Origin: Prunus persica
Taxonomy: Eukaryota > Streptophyta > Magnoliopsida > Rosales > Rosaceae
Reading direction: 5' to 3'
Assembly: GCF_000346465.2 (NCBI RefSeq)
Contig: NC_034015.1
Span: 4,061,882-4,125,881 of the forward strand
DNA length: 64,000 nucleotides
Positions 23,801 through 33,716 of the stretch are shown one piece after another. The position numbers and the translations under genes were made by a program. The notes under the pieces were generated by a model. The model saw nothing but the letters and a program-made list of their open reading frames with translations, ran no database searches and was not told the DNA's origin. Each line of letters starts with the position of its first letter. The first letter of the stretch is position 1.

Positions 23801-24933
23801 AGTGGATTTTTCCAATGGGTGCTTTTTTCCTTGTTCTTTAAAAAAATATGATAGTTTCATTTCTAATAATTATGAACATTTCAGTCCTCACTAAATTTAC
23901 CACTGTCCAATTGACCTTGTTAGCAACATTTCTGAAGGCAAGTCTCCTCTTCATGCCTGTTACCGTAGTTCTTATGGTTAATGTGTTCTCAAATTGCTTT
24001 GTACACACCATAGACAATTTTCTTAAAGCTACTTTGATATTATATTTGAACTGTATCATAAATATCTCAGATGAGCATGTGTTAAATTTTGTATGATAAG
24101 AGGCGTTTTGGAAGAAAAACAATACATTATGAAAGGTTTGTTCCCAAGGCTCTAATTTTTTGGCCAGAATTTGTGTGCCCAAATTTGGAAAGACCAGGAA
24201 CAAACTGATCTTCAAGTTGGTCCTGCTGGACATCATTGTTATGATTGTAATGGTTTCATCCGTTGTTTTTGTTCTTGTAGAGGTCCTTCTGTTAATTTTT
24301 ATGATGCTTTCGCTTGTAACTGTGTGGCTTCATGTCTGGACAGGATTTGAATGGTGAACAATGAATTGTGTTTAATTGGTGTTTCACCTGTTAATATGTT
24401 AAAACAGGTTCCTGCATGACAAAGTGAAGCCACATGTTGTGCATCGTGATATCCGTGCCAGTAATGTACTGCTTGATGAAGATTTTGGAGCACATCTAAT
24501 GGGGGTTGGTCTCTCAAAGTTTGTGCCGTATGAAGTGATGCATGAGAGGACAGTGATGGCTGGTGGCACATATGGATACCTGGCTCCAGAATTTGTCTAC
24601 AGAAATGAGCTTACAACAAAGAGTGATGTTTATAGTTTTGGTGTGCTGCTGCTTGAAATTGTGAGTGGGCGTAGACCTGCGCAGGCTGTTGATCCAGTCG
24701 GTTGGCAGAGTATTTTTGAGTGGGCAACGCCTCTGGTGCAGGCTCATCGCTACCTAGATCTCCTGGATCCTCATATAACCCCTTCTTCTCCGGATATCCC
24801 GGAGGCCGGTGTGATTCAAAAGGTGGTGGACCTTGTTTATGCTTGTACGCAACATGTGCCATCAATGCGCCCAAGGATGTCTCATGTTGTTCATCAACTT
24901 CAACAGTTAGCCCAGGTTCCCATTCTAAAATAG
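20803..24933 (+). CDS. C-type lectin receptor-like kinase (At1g52310 type), probable pseudokinase
   Basis: Five exons, 20803-20883, 20995-21052, 22637-23062, 23152-23722 and 24408-24933, give 553 residues with all phases closing. Residues 1-24 form a signal peptide. A C-type lectin domain spans about 48-190, with PCPSGWILGPNKRKCFGY, the WNESE and GCWVGGRG motifs and paired cysteines. A transmembrane helix follows (about 200-225: YLIILGVVSGLILFTTLAVV), then a basic stop-transfer and a kinase-like domain. The lysine of VAVK and HRD of HRDIRASN are present, but the DFG motif reads GVG (HLMGVGLSK) and the HRD lysine is Arg. The metal-binding Asp is thus lost, which points to weak or no catalysis. 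In Arabidopsis this is the single CTL-domain RLK. Ligand and pathway are unknown. Confidence 0.93.
21535..21835. repeat. GGT/GAT-rich trinucleotide stretch in intron 2 of the lectin kinase gene
   Basis: Imperfect GGTGGT, GATGGT and GGCAGT triplets run for about 300 bp on the plus strand. The product of the opposite-strand frame is only Ser/Thr/Pro low complexity. This is degenerate microsatellite DNA; the rest of the 1584-bp intron shows no gene. Confidence 0.7.
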
Positions 24934-25469
24934 TTTTAAGTGAGTTTCGGGCTTAGTATTTATGTATACAGTGCAAGTGATGAGAATTTGTAGCTTGTAA
25001 TGTTTATTCTCCAGTTTAGGGGCCATATGACCAACTAGAGTAAAGCTCGTAGCCAGAATGTAGGGTTTAGGGTTTAGCACACTCAAGGCCATAAGACCCT
25101 AGAGTCTAGCACTACCTAAGTGGCTGATGTAGTCGTCAGACTGACAATTGCAATCCAATCGGTAATTTAATTGATAATATCTGTCTGTATTGAAATAAAA
25201 CAAATGGTTGGTCTTAAATGGGCCCAGAGTCAAAATTGCAAAGTTTTCTCAATTAATATGTGCACTGCATGTATTTATTGGAATCCTTATGTATTTTTCT
25301 TAGTTTGAATGCACATAATAGATCCCGTTCGGATTCGGATCCGGATTCTCCGCTTTGATTTTCTCTGTTGGTATCTACTTGACTTTTGCCCATCATACGA
25401 AACATCCTTAAAAATTTGGGTGATTTTATTTGCTCCTCGTTATTTGCTCTTTTAACCCTATATTAATTT
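24934..25469. other. Downstream of the lectin kinase gene
   Basis: 3' UTR and intergenic DNA. No gene or clear repeat is seen. Confidence 0.5.
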
Positions 25470-25722
25470 TAAGAGTAATGCTATTTAGACACACAACATT
25501 GACTATCTTAACTGACCACCTTATGTGGCAACTGATGTGTCATGCCATGTCAATTAATGAATGTTGCCATGAGGCCACTCACTAGGAATGCTAGGGTTTT
25601 TTAATTTGTTTTTTAATTGACATGGCGACATTCATTAATTGACATGGCATGACACATCAGTTGCCACATAAGGTGGTCAGTTAAGGTGGTCAATGTTGTG
25701 TGTCCAAATAGCATTACTCTTA
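25470..25722. mobile_element. Fold-back MITE (253 bp)
   Basis: The left arm (25470-25571) and right arm (25621-25722) are inverted copies with only a few mismatches over about 102 bp, around a 49-bp spacer. Terminal sequence is TAAGAGTAATGCTATTTAG, and both arms hold CACCTTATGTGGCAACTGATG. Flanks are T-rich, and a TA or TTA target duplication is possible but cannot be separated from the palindrome. It has no coding capacity. The superfamily cannot be fixed from this alone. Confidence 0.85.
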
Positions 25723-26118
25723 TTTTTTTGTGTTTTTCAAGTTTAGGGTTGCATGGTGGTTGCTGGTTACATGTAGCACACTGGTACCAAACGCAATAGG
25801 AAAATTTGGTGGCATGCCACTGAAACATTGAACTATTTCGGTTGTGTTTGACAGACTGTTAACTTAAGATGCGGTGGAGATTCACTGTAACGTGGAAAGG
25901 ACTTCGGTGACGTATGATCGACTTTTACCTATCATTTAGTGGCGAAGAACTGAAATATATTTGTTTTTTCAGTAACTTATTGTTGACCACAAATTTAATG
26001 CAAGTTATTTTGACCTTACTCCTATTGAAGGAACAAAAACAAGGTGACGCTGCTACTAAAGACAACAATGTTGGAATAGAATGTGTAATGAATTACAGTG
26101 ATCAATTCACAACTGATT
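25723..26118. other. Region between the MITE and the second MULE transposase
   Basis: No clear gene is seen. The last 200 bp may be the decayed N-terminal part of the MULE transposase, but nothing recognisable could be read. Confidence 0.4.
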
Positions 26119-27873
26119 AGGTACATAACCATGTTGTTTCAGAGTATCTTCAAGTTCATTCATTTGTGGAGCGACTTTCTGAAGAGGAGAATGCTTTGTT
26201 GGTGGACATGTCTAAGAGTTTGGTAAAACCCAGAGACATTTTGGTCACCTAAAAGAATAGAGATGCAATGAATGTTTCAACTATGAAGACAATATACAAT
26301 GCTAGGATCCGAAATAAAACCAAAGAATTTGCCGGGAGAACACAGATGCAACAATTGCTTACTAAGTTGTCCGAACACAATTATATTGGGTGGCATATGA
26401 CATCTGGTGATATTGTAACTGACTTATTTTGGACACACCCCGTTAATATTAAGAGTTTGTGTGCATTTCCACATGTACATGTTGCGTACCTATAAGACTA
26501 ATAGATAGCGTTTCCCACTATTGCAAATTGTGGGGGTGGCATCTACTAATACGTCTATGGTGCGTATGTGTATATTAATTCCAAGAAGGAAGATAATTAC
26601 ACATGATTGAAGAGTGTATAATTGTCTTCATGGTGTTATTGTCACCGATCAAGAGTTAGCACTCATGAATTTTATTACGTATATATTTCCAAAAGCACGA
26701 CATTTATTATGTAGATAGTATATTAACAAAGGAGTGTTGGCAAACTGCAAGAAGTTATTTGAGACCCTCAAACAATGGAAGCAATTTAATGGGGATTGGA
26801 ATACTTTGGTTGGTTCAGAAACAAAGGAGGAATATTAGTATTGTATGCGACAAATTGAGTCTAAGTTTAGTGAATTTCAAAAGGCTCTCAAATACTCACA
26901 TGAAAATTGGTTAAATATATTTAAGGATAGATTTGTGGCTACATGGACATACACTTGTATGCATCTTAGATAGACAACCTCAAATAGGTAAGTATTTTAG
27001 TCCACTTTTGATAGGTTAATTTTATAATTTATTTTGCTTCCATAGAATTATAATTGTTATAAACAGAGCATAAAGTGCATATGCAAAGTTGAAGAGACAA
27101 CTCTGCTCGAGTCAACTTAACTTTGAGAGATCATGGGAAACTATTCACTCCTTATTAAATTAAAGCTGGAGCACACAGAGATTAAGGCATCTTTTGAAAA
27201 GAGTCTATGTTTTATTTAACATAGGTTCAGGCATCTGGAGTTGAGCGAGTTAGTAGGTTTGGTTTCTATAAAGGCTTAAAATGTAATTGTGTGCGGGTCG
27301 AAGTTAAATTTAATTTACTTATTGCATGTACATATATGGTCTACATAGTTAACATTGTAATTTATTTTAAAACAAGTTAGAGACAGATAGGGTGGATGTT
27401 TTATCATATGGTTGTGCTATTCGTCGAACCCACCAATTACCATGTGCACATGAAATTGTGGAGTATAGAGATCGTGGTGTACCAATCCCACTTGATGTCG
27501 TGCATTCACATTAGAGGAAATTAAATCTCATCAATATAGGAAAGAGTAGTCAAAGTAGGAAAGAATAGTTCAGGCACAACTTCACTAGGAAAGTCACAAT
27601 TACAAAGATTCAATATGTGGTAAGAACAAAAAGATGACGAAAAGAAGCGACAAGTCCACATGACACTAGAGGAGCTAATGAACCCTACTTTTACTACGCT
27701 TATTGAACCAAAAGATAAGTTGAAGACCAAAGGAAGACCGTGAAAAATATACACTTCTACTCTTCGTTTGCCATATGCATTTGAGATTGCTAAGGCCGCT
27801 CTTGCCCATTTTGGTTATGACAGTCAGTCACCAATGCCTACAAATGGCATGATCGACCTATGTTGCTCCACCT
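26119..27873 (+). pseudogene. Second MULE transposase remnant (FAR1-like / 'PKS-NRPS cheA-like' type)
   Basis: Broken plus-strand frames follow the order of a different MULE transposase lineage. They show SEEENALLVDMSKSLVKPRDI, then NVSTMKTIYNARIRNKTKEF, then DLFWTHPVNIKSL and AFPHVHV, then VTDQELALMN (about 26640-26670). Further on are KKLFETLKQWKQFNGDWNTL-like text, a WLNIFKDRFVATWT block and a SWIM finger containing CAIRRTHQLPCAHEIVEYRD (about 27412-27471). Many plant genomes mis-name this family 'PKS-NRPS hybrid synthetase cheA-like' or FAR1-related. More than six stops or frame changes are present, so it is old. No TIRs could be placed. A PMD gene fragment on the opposite strand lies downstream, suggesting one composite element. 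Confidence 0.78.
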
Positions 27874-28035
27874 AAAAAAAAAAAAAAAAGGAGGAAAGCC
27901 TCACTGCCTGACTAAAAAGAAAATTGAAGAAGAGTACCATTGAGTTTGTTTTCTTTAAGCGTAATTAAAGCACATTGAGTTTGTTTGCTTACTGTCCTTA
28001 GGAACATGGATCCTCTTTTCTAATGTAAGACTTTA

Positions 28036-28134
28036 AAAGCACAATGAGTTCTAATACAAACATTCAAAAATTAATTGAAACAACCAAGTACTATGAGTTT
28101 TAATACAAACATACAAAAATTAATGAAAACAACC
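28036..28134 (+). repeat. About 48-bp tandem repeat, left half, split by solo LTR B
   Basis: Units contain TACYATGAGTTYTAATACAAAC and CAAAAATTAATTGAAACAACC (each shortened). Two units are seen here and nearly two more right after the LTR at 30508-30590. The array lay between the convergent MULE transposase and PMD genes before the LTR came in. Confidence 0.75.
28130..28134. repeat. 5-bp target duplication, left copy (CAACC) of solo LTR B
   Basis: CAACC is repeated exactly at 30508-30512. The join restores the tandem-repeat unit, so the empty site can be deduced. Confidence 0.82.
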
Positions 28135-30218
28135 TTTAAGGACCCGCCCCGAATTTTCTCAAAATCCGAGACGACCCCTTTGGAATTCCTGACATCACCC
28201 CGATGTCAGGCCCACTCACTAAAAACCGAGACTTCCTGCCGAAATTTCGGCAGAGTCTCCCCTATAATTTGGACATTTCCCAAAATTTCAACCTGCATAA
28301 AAACACATTTAATATCCACAACTGGCAGCATGCACAATGTAATTTCATGCAGTTCACATAACTTGGCCTTCGGCCTTCCAATAATTCTCAACAGACTAAC
28401 AAACAACTCAAATACAATTTATGACTAACATTTAGTCTGCGGCTGCACCCAATAACCTTAGGCTGCCTACGTACCCAGGGATCAAGCCACACGTAGTTCT
28501 TTCACTAAAACCCAATTCCACACTTGGGCGATACCTTATTTCATTTCTCTGGATTTCATATAAACTCCCCATACGCCGGTACAACCAACACCGCGTATGG
28601 GGCCTGTCAACACGCCGAATAACCTACGCCACGTGCGACCATGTCATACTATCATTATCTCTCCCCATACGCCGGTACAACCAACGCCACGTATGGGGTC
28701 TGTCTCAACGCCGGATAACCTACGCCACGTGAGACCTGCACATCATATCACATAACTCCCCATACGCCGGTACAACCAACGCCACGTATGGGGCCTGTCC
28801 CAACGCCGGATAACCTACGCCACGTGGGACCTCAACATCCTATCACATAATCTCCCCGTACGCCGGTACAACCAACGCCACGTACGGGGCCTGTCTCAAC
28901 GCCGGATAACCTACGCCACGTGAGACCTGAACATCATATTGCAAATCTCCCCATACGCCGGTACAACCAACGCCACGTATGGGGTCTGTCCCAACGCCGG
29001 ATAACCTACGCCACGCGGGACCTAACTTTCACTTGATGGTGCTTGTAGCGAATCCAAAATCCGAGGAGGTACCTAAAGTAGTGCGTATAGCACTCCAAAC
29101 TAACATTCTAGACTCTGTTGTACCCTTGTACAACCATATATAATTATAGTTATATAAATTAATTTTAATATTGTGTAACTCTCCACAATCATCTAGCACC
29201 CGATAATCCCCCCTAGAAAGGTGAGATTACTCCGGGAGACTCACGGTCAACCAAGGGTCAAACTACTCTAACCCCGGGTCAACCGGACCTGCAAAACCCA
29301 CGACCTCCAATTTCCGATCCGGAAGTCCCTATGGGTTCTACCAGGTATAGGACACTTGTCCTGCAAGTTTGGTTCAGATCGGACGGTCGGATTGCTCACG
29401 ATCGCACGATCTGACGGTTAATATAAAATACAAATTTAAAATTATTATTCGGAACATCCGGGGCTCCGATTCACGATCCGTGAATTCCTACACGATCCTA
29501 GAAATACCTAGATTAACATATATTAAATTTGGGACCATCCAACGGTCCCAACCTATCGAACTCGGATAACGCACACTATGCAATTATCCGTTCGATAGTC
29601 AAACGACGTCCGAATTGAGATCCGCGAAATCCTACGTGCTCGTGACAACCTAAGGATCTCATCGGATTAATTTCCAGTCTCACCAGCCTCGGCCACGCGC
29701 CGCCACACGAGCCGTCAGCGCGTGGGTGTGTAGAGTAATTCCGGCGACGGAAAAACTCCACACCCGAGCTCACCCTTCCTACCCTAGCTTCTACTCGAGG
29801 TCAGGATCACTTCATTCAACTACGGGAAGGCCCAATTCGGCCGGCAACTGGCCGGAATTTCATTTTGAAATTCGGCCAAAAACCTAGATTTCCAATTCGA
29901 TTTCCTAGACCACGAATCGATCCAAACCTATACAACCATCAGCTAGAACTCGGAAAATAGGTGAGAAACCATACCTCACTCACCAGAAACGGTGGCCGGA
30001 GCAAGGAGATCGAGCGGCTGGAAGTTTCTGTCAAACCGGCGCGATTCCGAGCATTTTCCGACGGAACCCGGTGGTTCCAGGGACGGTGCTGGCCAGGAGA
30101 GGAAGAGCGAGCGACGGCGGTTTGATTGGGACCGGTCTCGAGGCCAGCCGTGGCCGGTGGCGGCGGTGGCGACGGTGGAACCGTCGCTGCTGGGTTTTCG
30201 GGGAGAGAGAGAGCGCGG

Positions 30219-30253
<35 letters not shown>

Positions 30254-30507
30254 CCAGATTTTTATAAAAATCCCATTTTGAAATATTTACGATTGTGCCA
30301 CTGGGTTTCTTTTGACCATAACTCTCTCGTTACAACTCCGATTCGAGCCTACTACGTGTCTGTGAACTCGTCTCAGTACGACCTATCCAAAAATATAAGT
30401 CACGGTCCCAAACTCTCTCCGGTTAAAAATATGACTAAAATACCCTTAAATAATTAATTAATTAAATGAGGGTAAATTTTGGGGAAATTTGGGGTCGGGG
30501 TGTTACA
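28135..30507 (-). mobile_element. Solo LTR B (2373 bp), same family as A and C
   Basis: On the minus strand it starts TGTAACACCCCGACCCC and ends CGGGTCCTTAAA, where the terminal CA seems mutated to AA. It is flanked by a perfect CAACC duplication. It contains a (GA)n tract at 30221-30251, a GC-rich stretch at about 30070-30190, and a five-unit, 95-bp tandem array (28565-29022). No coding domain, primer-binding site or polypurine tract is present. The minus orientation is taken from the TGT start. Confidence 0.8.
28565..29022. repeat. Five-unit 95-bp minisatellite in solo LTR B
   Basis: Units start at about 28565, 28661, 28756, 28852 and 28947. Each reads CTCCCCATACGCCGGTACAA, then CAACGCCACGTATGGGG, CTGTC, AACGCCGGATAACCTACGCC and ACGTGNGACCT. 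The same unit, reverse complemented, forms a 15-unit array in LTR C. Each unit has an inner palindrome of CCCCATACG/CGTATGGGG. Confidence 0.92.
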
Positions 30508-30512
30508 CAACC

Positions 30513-30595
30513 AAAGTACCATGAGTTCTAGACATGCAAAAATTAATCAAAACAACCAAAGTACCATGAGTTCTAATACAAACATGCTAATAATT
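30513..30595 (+). repeat. About 48-bp tandem repeat, right half
   Basis: This is the continuation of the array at 28036-28134 after removal of solo LTR B, with AAAGTACCATGAGTTCTA at the start of each unit. Confidence 0.72.
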
Positions 30596-30840
30596 CAGTT
30601 AACCATGACGACGTTGATATGTCATGGTAGACCGTATGTTTGTATCCTCTAAAATCTGCTGTAAGGTCTCAACTACTTGATAAACTTGGGTAGGTCATGT
30701 ACGCAAATGCAATTGTTTCTCCTACTGTCATGACCGGCCTAATAAAGGACAACATACGCTTGTCATGCTCCTGTAATGAATTTGAATTCAATGCTTTAGT
30801 ACAAATTACAAAAATCGAAAAAGTGGAAGTCATAACAAAT

Positions 30841-31540
30841 TTATAATTTTACCAAATAATATCTACTTTGCATTGAGACAAATGGGTCAAATACAACTCC
30901 ATAATAAGGATTCTGGACAAACGGATATCCCACGTTGAGGTACCACTCTAAGTACCCAGGCACACTATCTGATGGTCTCCTCACTGGTACACTACGGTTC
31001 GCACCTGCCAACATGTGGTTCTCCTGATTGTCCCACATTCTCCCTAAATAATAATTATAGGAATTGGCACGACTACCAGTTACGGTACGTATGAGCACTT
31101 ATTATGAGGGAAATCGTCTGCACTTGAACAAACTGCCTAAGAACCCGCTCGGGATGGTAGGGCTCAACAACATCACAATATCTGAGCATCCTTGAGTAGA
31201 ATGTGACAACTGAAAATGGGTGGTGTTCCCTTTCAAACTTGTAAGGTTCCTATATAATCTGAAATATGATACACAATATAGCATGAACTAATGTAAAAGA
31301 TAAAATATATAAAATAAAAGACACAACAAAGTGGGATGATCATGTAAGAGAAACACACCTGATCAGCATTCAAAGCGCCAAGCCGCTATCTATGCTTCTA
31401 CACGTCTACCAATGTTGTCCCATTGTCTTGTCGTGGAGTCCAACGAAGAGCACGAGGTGGGACCTCTGAATAATGAAGGTCATGATCAAGAACAACAACA
31501 CCATGCTTGTGCTTAACACCCATGCCTCTACCAAAGTCAT
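30841..31540 (-). pseudogene. Plant mobile domain (PMD / MAIN-like) gene fragment
   Basis: Minus-strand frames show the order of the aminotransferase-like plant mobile domain. First comes GVVVLDHDLHYSEVPPRALRW (shortened; about 31495-31430), then LGALNADQV. Next are VEPYHPERVLRQFVQVQTI (about 31165-31110) and RANSYNYYLGRMWDNQENH, and last a segment with YLEWYLNVGYPF (about 30960-30920). Stops and frame changes separate these blocks. PMD proteins include MAIN and MAIL1 and are also carried by MULE and Ty3 elements. Position, convergent with a MULE transposase, suggests it is element cargo and not a host copy. The 5' part is replaced by a copia fragment. Confidence 0.72.
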
Positions 31541-32145
31541 GTACCTCTCACGCTTCGTGGGCTGTTGATGCAAAGACAACGCTAGATGCAAGATCGGGTG
31601 CTACCGAATGCCCGAGCCATGAAAGAATCATATTGTTACAACGCTCCCACAACTCATATTCGTCGGGCTGCTTGGTTGACGATGGAGCCTCAAATTTTCC
31701 GTTGATGAAGCCAAGTTTGTTTTTGGCAGAGAGAGCCATCTGTACAGATCGACTCCAAGTGGCATAGTTTTCACCGTTGAGCAATTCGGTGACTAGTGAT
31801 GGATTGAGATTTTCTCCATGATGAATGCAATAGCGACTGTTGGTATCTGACAAGGTTGAAGAATCTGGAGTTACCATGGAGATGTTGAAAAGATGGAATT
31901 TTGATTAATAGGCAGTATGACGGCTATGGATGATGAGAAGGTTCACGAGCTAGGGTTGCTCTGATACCATATTAAGTTTAGAGAGACAAAGAATATGGGA
32001 AAGTATTTGATATTCCTTGAATGAATATTTAGAACATCATGCATAATGGCTATAAAGGAGAGCTATTACAGGAAAGAAATAATGCACAATATTCCTATGC
32101 TATAATTAGGGAATATACAACTAATCAATAAGATTTTGTCTAACA
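31541..32145 (-). mobile_element. Ty1/copia fragment: LTR, primer-binding site and N-terminal gag
   Basis: On the minus strand an LTR of about 173 bp runs from TGTTAGACAAAATC (32145) to about 31973. It is followed by TGGTATCAGAGC (31969-31958), a primer-binding site for initiator tRNA-Met, and then a gag frame from 31877. The rest of gag and all of pol and the 3' LTR are missing: the sequence passes directly into PMD-coding DNA at about 31540. This is therefore a truncated insertion or a deletion product. Confidence 0.78.
31548..31877 (-). pseudogene. Copia-type gag N-terminal fragment
   Basis: A 109-residue frame with LVTELLNGENYATWSRSVQ and AKNKLGFINGKFE, the Retrotran_gag_3/UBN2 N-terminal signature of plant copia elements, followed by WERCNNMILSWLGHSV. 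It ends at TGA (31550-31548), probably a mutated Trp codon. The next codons in the same frame already belong to the PMD fragment. The retrotransposon is dead. Confidence 0.8.
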
Positions 32146-32567
32146 CTTTCTTGAAAATCGTCAGATGAGATGGGTTAAATTGATTTTGGGCTTTAATTCC
32201 TAGGTCTTTAATTTTGTCAATTTGAACAGCCTAAGGCCAATTTGTTTCAAACAATCCCTTAATAGGTCTTGTCCCATTTTAAGCCCAATCCAAATTTTAT
32301 ATGCATACCATTTGCTATTAATTATTGATTTGCCATTGAAATTCAATTTTGAGTCTCACTTTGTCTTACACATTTTTTTTTTTAAAGAAAAAGAAGGTGA
32401 TGCGACACGAGAAAAAAAAGGAGAAATGTAAACATCCTTTCAATTTGCCTTACTTTTTTGTCGATGAAGAAAAAGAAGGGGATGTGATACCAGGTAAAAA
32501 AAAAAAAGGAGAAATGTAAACATCCTCTCAATTTCCCTTACTTTACCCCATAAACATCAACGTGTCT
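32146..32567. other. Spacer with an imperfect direct repeat
   Basis: No gene is seen. A segment of about 70 bp at 32388-32455 is repeated at about 32468-32540, each with GGAGAAATGTAAACATCCT and TCAATTT followed by CCTTACTTT. Confidence 0.55.
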
Positions 32568-33578
32568 CGTTTGGTATGTCGGACTGTATTGACTAATTTC
32601 TGTTGGATAGTATTAATATATTTCGGAGAGTACTGACTGTTTATTCATAATATTATAAGGTGTTTGGTGCTGTTCCAGATAAATAGTCTGACTAAGTAAT
32701 ATTGTGTTTGGTGTTATTCCGGATAATATGGGATCAGACAATTTTTTTACAAAAATTCTTTGATAATTTAAGTGGAAATATAGACAATATAATTTTCATA
32801 TATGTAATTAACAAAAAAAGAGAATATATTGAAGCCCAACATGGAAATAACCAAAAAACAAATCAACAAAGCACCAAAAGTATAAAATATAAAAAATAAA
32901 AATAAAAATACAGCAAGAAAAACATAGCCGCATGTATTGTTCTAATCGCTGACTTGGGATGATAATTTGATTATTGAGTTGGATACTTGGAGAAGATGAA
33001 ATACATAAAGAAAAAAATGCAAGAAAAATACAACAATATGTATTGAGTTGGATACACACCCGCATGATGATTATTTGATTATTTGATTATTGAGTTGGAT
33101 ACATAGCCGCATGTCTTGTTCCAATATAGCAAGAAAAAAAATGTCAAGAAGGAAAAACTCATAACCTAATTTCCACAAACATTTAATAAAAGAGGAAATA
33201 AATAAAGAAAGTGAAGATGAAGAAAGAAGAAGAAAGAAGAAGCATATTGGGGAGAGAGAGAGAGAGAGATGGATACCTGGAGAATAGTGAAGAGACTAAC
33301 CTTGGAGAAGACAGTAGAGAAGAACCCTAGGGAGAAGAAGATGAAAATAGTGTAGTCGGATTTTTCACGTGAATGTGTGTGTTCTTTTTCCTTAGCTATA
33401 TAACTAAGCGTGTATTATCTACACGGGGTCATGTGAGTTGTATTAGTTAGTCAGGTAAGGAGAGTATTAAAAGCCCAACCTGTATAAAATAGTCAGGTAA
33501 TTAAATAATACAAGTTGACACCAAACACCTGAATGGACTATGTACTCTTATCCAGAGTTTAATATGGTGTACCAAACG
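32568..33578. mobile_element. Probable non-autonomous TIR element with GTTTGGT repeats
   Basis: CGTTTGGTA at 32568-32576 is mirrored by TACCAAACG at 33570-33578. Inside, near each end, phrases such as GTGTTTGGTG and ACACCAAACACC recur, together with a CAGGTAA/TCCGGATAA pair, as in subterminal repeats. There is no coding capacity. A target duplication is not clear, so the family is unassigned. Confidence 0.5.
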
Positions 33579-33716
33579 AACCAGTGTGTTATTAATATCG
33601 ACTAAATAATACTAAATACATCCTTTCAAAAACAATATTAAATATAATTTTCGCTTTTATTTATTTATAAAGAAATTAGTTTTTTTGCTCGAAGGAAAAA
33701 TTCAATAACGGTTCTA

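Noticed and set aside
26119..27873. Host FAR1/FHY3-type transcription factor or polyketide synthase gene
   Set aside because: Family names of this kind come from mis-annotation; the sequence is a MULE transposase with many stops.
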